Positions 6,501-6,962 of a DNA stretch of 6,962 bases are shown here, in pieces (position 1 is the stretch's first letter; every line of letters starts with the position of its first letter). This DNA comes from Clostridium sp. CAG:253 (GTDB lineage: Bacteria; Bacillota; Clostridia; Lachnospirales; Lachnospiraceae): contig FR887281.1 of NCBI GenBank assembly GCA_000436755.1, positions 9,424-16,385 of the forward strand. The letters run 5' to 3'. The notes under the pieces were generated by a model, which ran no database searches, was not told where the DNA came from, and was given only the letters and a program-made list of their open reading frames with translations. Position numbers and translations under genes: made by a program.

Positions 6501-6671
6501 ACCGATATGAGGTTTTCCGTTTGCTGTAGGAGGTCCGTCATAGAATGTATAAGTAGGACAACCCTCTCTTGCTTTCATTGATTTTTCAAAAATCTGCTGG
6601 TTACGCCAGAATTTACCGACATTCTTCTCTCTGTCGACGAAATTTAAGTCGGTTGAAACTTTTTCGTACAT
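3510..6671 (-). CDS. ileS: Isoleucyl-tRNA synthetase, long Thermus/eukaryote-like form
   Basis: Class I aminoacyl-tRNA synthetase, 1053 aa, charging tRNA-Ile with isoleucine in the cytoplasm. Catalytic motifs are intact: GPPTANGKPHIGH with HIGH at 55-58, and KMSKS at 605-609. The CP1 editing domain carries AWTTTPWTLPSN (about 221-232) and GTGIVHIAPAFGEDD (about 326-340). Cysteine pairs resembling zinc sites occur at CPRC (182-185), CWRC (402-405), CEGC (474-477) and CPDC (515-518). An anticodon-binding helical domain follows (about 660-830, with SNWYVRRCRERFW), then a C-terminal DUF5915-like region. At 1053 residues it is longer than the usual bacterial enzyme (about 930), and the N-terminal 200 residues strongly resemble Thermus IleRS. 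This is the class often called type 2, which is commonly less sensitive to mupirocin. ATG 6671 is chosen over ATG 6677 because AAGG (6681-6684) is 8 nt from the former and only about 2 nt from the latter. Controlled by the upstream T-box. Confidence 0.98.
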   Translation of the reverse strand: MYEKVSTDLNFVDREKNVGKFWRNQQIFEKSMKAREGCPTYTFYDGPPTANGKPHIGHVLTRVIKDMIPRYKTMKGYMVPRKAGWDTHGLPVELEVEKMLGLDGKEQIEEYGMEPFIKKCKESVWKYKGMWEDFSGTVGFWADMDNPYVTYDDNFIESEWWALKEIWNKKLLYKGFKIVPYCPRCGTPLSSQEVAQGYKLVKERSAVVRFKVKDEDAYFLAWTTTPWTLPSNVALCVNPDETYCKVKAADGYTYYMAQALLDTVLGKLADEENGVKAYEVLETFAGKELEHKEYEPLYACAKECADKQHKKGFFVTCDTYVTMSDGTGIVHIAPAFGEDDANVGRNYDLPFVQFVNGKGEMTEETPFAGLFVKKADPEVLKDLDAKKQLFAAPKFEHDYPHCWRCDTPLIYYARESWFIKMTEVRDDLVRNNNTVNWIPDSIGKGRFGNWLENIQDWGISRNRYWGTPLNIWECEGCGHQESIGSRAELAERSGNPDDAKVELHRPYIDGVTFKCPDCGKTMKRVPEVIDCWFDSGAMPFAQHHYPFENKDLFEAQFPAQFISEAVDQTRGWFYSLMAESTLLFNKAPYENVIVLGHVQDENGQKMSKSKGNAVDPFDALDKYGADAIRWYFYINSAPWLPNRFHGKAVQEGQRKFMGTLWNTYAFFVLYANIDEFDATKYTLDYDKLSVMDKWLLSRLNSTVKEVDENLAAYRIPETAKALQSFVDEMSNWYVRRCRERFWAKGMEQDKINAYMTLYTALVTISKAAAPMIPFMTEDIYRNLVCTLDASAPESVHLCDFPEVNEAHIDKKLEEDMETVLEAVVIGRACRNTANIKNRQPIGKMYVKADAELSEFYMDIIKDELNVKEAVLTQDVSELTTYSFKPQLKTLGRRFGKQINAVKEILAGLDGQKAMAELNEKGNLTITVDGNEEVLEKDDLLIEAAQMEGYISDTDRGITVVLDTNLTPELIEEGFVREVISKIQTMRKDAGFEVMDHIRVSMQDNEKIAGIVQKNEEQIKSEVLANETKYDGAVGFTKEWNINGEKVTFGVEKL

Positions 6672-6697
6672 AATCATTTTCCTTTCTTAAATAAATT

Positions 6698-6730
6698 AAA
6701 AAAGCTTCCATCCCCAAACAGGATGAAAGC
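6698..6730 (-). terminator. T-box-controlled intrinsic terminator
   Basis: GCTTTCATCC (6730-6721) pairs with GGATGGAAGC (6713-6704), ten pairs including one U-G, around a 7-nt loop. Six U residues follow (6703-6698). It lies 26 nt before the ileS start codon and competes with the antiterminator. Confidence 0.92.
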
Positions 6731-6754
6731 ATAAACTGTCATTAACCACCTATT
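6717..6754 (-). promoter_or_regulatory. T-box antiterminator
   Basis: Minus-strand AATAGG (6754-6749) pairs with CCTGTT (6722-6717). The bulge TGGTTA (6748-6743) is left open to bind the tRNA 3' end. ATGACAG (6742-6736) pairs with CTTTCAT (6729-6723) with one mismatch. The 3' arm (6729-6721) is shared with the 5' arm of the terminator, so the two folds exclude each other. The bulge reads TGGTTAA instead of the usual TGGNACC, so only the tRNA-contacting TGGN is conserved. Confidence 0.8.
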
Positions 6755-6840
6755 CTGATGTACATCGTCTGCTCTAAATCCGCCACTGTTCACACCTATG
6801 GTATGACAACAGACAAAATCCCATACAAACAAGATACATG

Positions 6841-6862
6841 ACCTATATAACGGTAGGAACCG
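6841..6862 (-). promoter_or_regulatory. T-box Stem IIA/B pseudoknot
   Basis: On the minus strand CGGT (6862-6859) and ACCG (6854-6851) form a short hairpin with loop TCCT. CCTA (6857-6854), in and next to that loop, complements TAGG (6845-6842) just downstream. This matches the IIA/B pseudoknot that lies between Stem I and Stem III in many T-box leaders. Confidence 0.6.
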
Positions 6863-6905
6863 GCTCAGTGTACTCACAACTGCTTTCCACCTGCAACTCA
6901 GGAGT

Positions 6906-6908
6906 GAT
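6906..6908 (-). promoter_or_regulatory. T-box specifier codon AUC (isoleucine)
   Basis: Within GAATATCACTCC on the minus strand, the triplet ATC is placed where T-box specifiers sit: after the GAA of the loop and before the conserved A and the CTCC that closes Stem I. AUC is an isoleucine codon, read by the GAU anticodon, and agrees with the downstream ileS gene. Confidence 0.85.
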
Positions 6909-6962
6909 ATTCCCAATTTGTCAGATGTCCGTTTCTCACCATCACGGACTCACTGTACTCTT

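Larger units (their letters stand above)
6698..6962 (-). promoter_or_regulatory. Isoleucine T-box riboswitch leader of ileS (5' end beyond window)
   Basis: The minus-strand leader binds tRNA-Ile and lets transcription into ileS continue when the tRNA is uncharged. Readable parts in 5' to 3' order: an AGTA motif at the window edge; the apical Stem I part GTCCG/CGGAC with GATGGTGAGA in its loop; the specifier loop GAATATCACTCC with codon AUC (6908-6906) followed by the usual A; CTGAGTTGC after Stem I; a IIA/B pseudoknot near 6841-6862; a long Stem III region; the T-box bulge TGGT (6748-6745); and an intrinsic terminator at 6698-6730. TGGU complements the ACCA end of tRNA-Ile. The base of Stem I and the promoter lie beyond 6962. 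An 80-codon frame across this leader is not a gene. Confidence 0.92.

Noticed and set aside
6674..6916. 80-codon minus-strand frame upstream of ileS
   Set aside because: It overlaps the T-box specifier, pseudoknot, antiterminator and terminator, so it is leader RNA, not protein.

Overview
The window reads as a chromosomal segment from a low-to-moderate GC, Gram-positive anaerobe of the class Clostridia, most likely Lachnospiraceae. The grounds are AT-rich intergenic DNA, strong GGAGG-type ribosome binding sites, a T-box leader in front of ileS, a Cthe_2159-type beta-helix protein, and a VTC/DUF4956 gene pair of the kind common in that family. The species cannot be read from the sequence.

Layout, left to right. 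(1) A perfect 16-bp hairpin terminator (19-57) closes a minus-strand, three-gene operon read 2626 to 84: a VTC-domain polyphosphate polymerase-like enzyme (1910-2626), a DUF4956 membrane protein (1243-1917) and a secreted beta-helix carbohydrate-binding-domain protein (84-1223). The first two genes overlap by 8 nt; the third starts 19 nt after the second. Together they look like an envelope-linked system: a cytoplasmic nucleotide- or polyphosphate-handling enzyme, a membrane partner and an exported wall or polysaccharide-binding protein. The physiological role of this set is not established. (2) A 439-bp divergent intergenic region (2627-3065) holds promoter-like sequences in both directions, three short palindromes, and a long structured leader with two paralogous hairpins, a perfect 12-bp hairpin and a small GC hairpin. 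(3) A small PadR-family regulator (3066-3386, plus strand) stands alone. A bidirectional terminator (3429-3473) separates it from convergent ileS. (4) ileS (3510-6671, minus strand) encodes a long, Thermus/eukaryote-like isoleucyl-tRNA synthetase. (5) Upstream of it (6698-6962, minus strand) lies an isoleucine T-box riboswitch. The AUC specifier, IIA/B pseudoknot, antiterminator and competing terminator can all be read; its extreme 5' end lies outside the window.

The best-supported functional links are the T-box control of ileS by uncharged tRNA-Ile and the tight translational coupling of the VTC operon. The most open questions are what the VTC/DUF4956/beta-helix set does and what the PadR leader is: a regulatory RNA, a dispersed repeat, or both.
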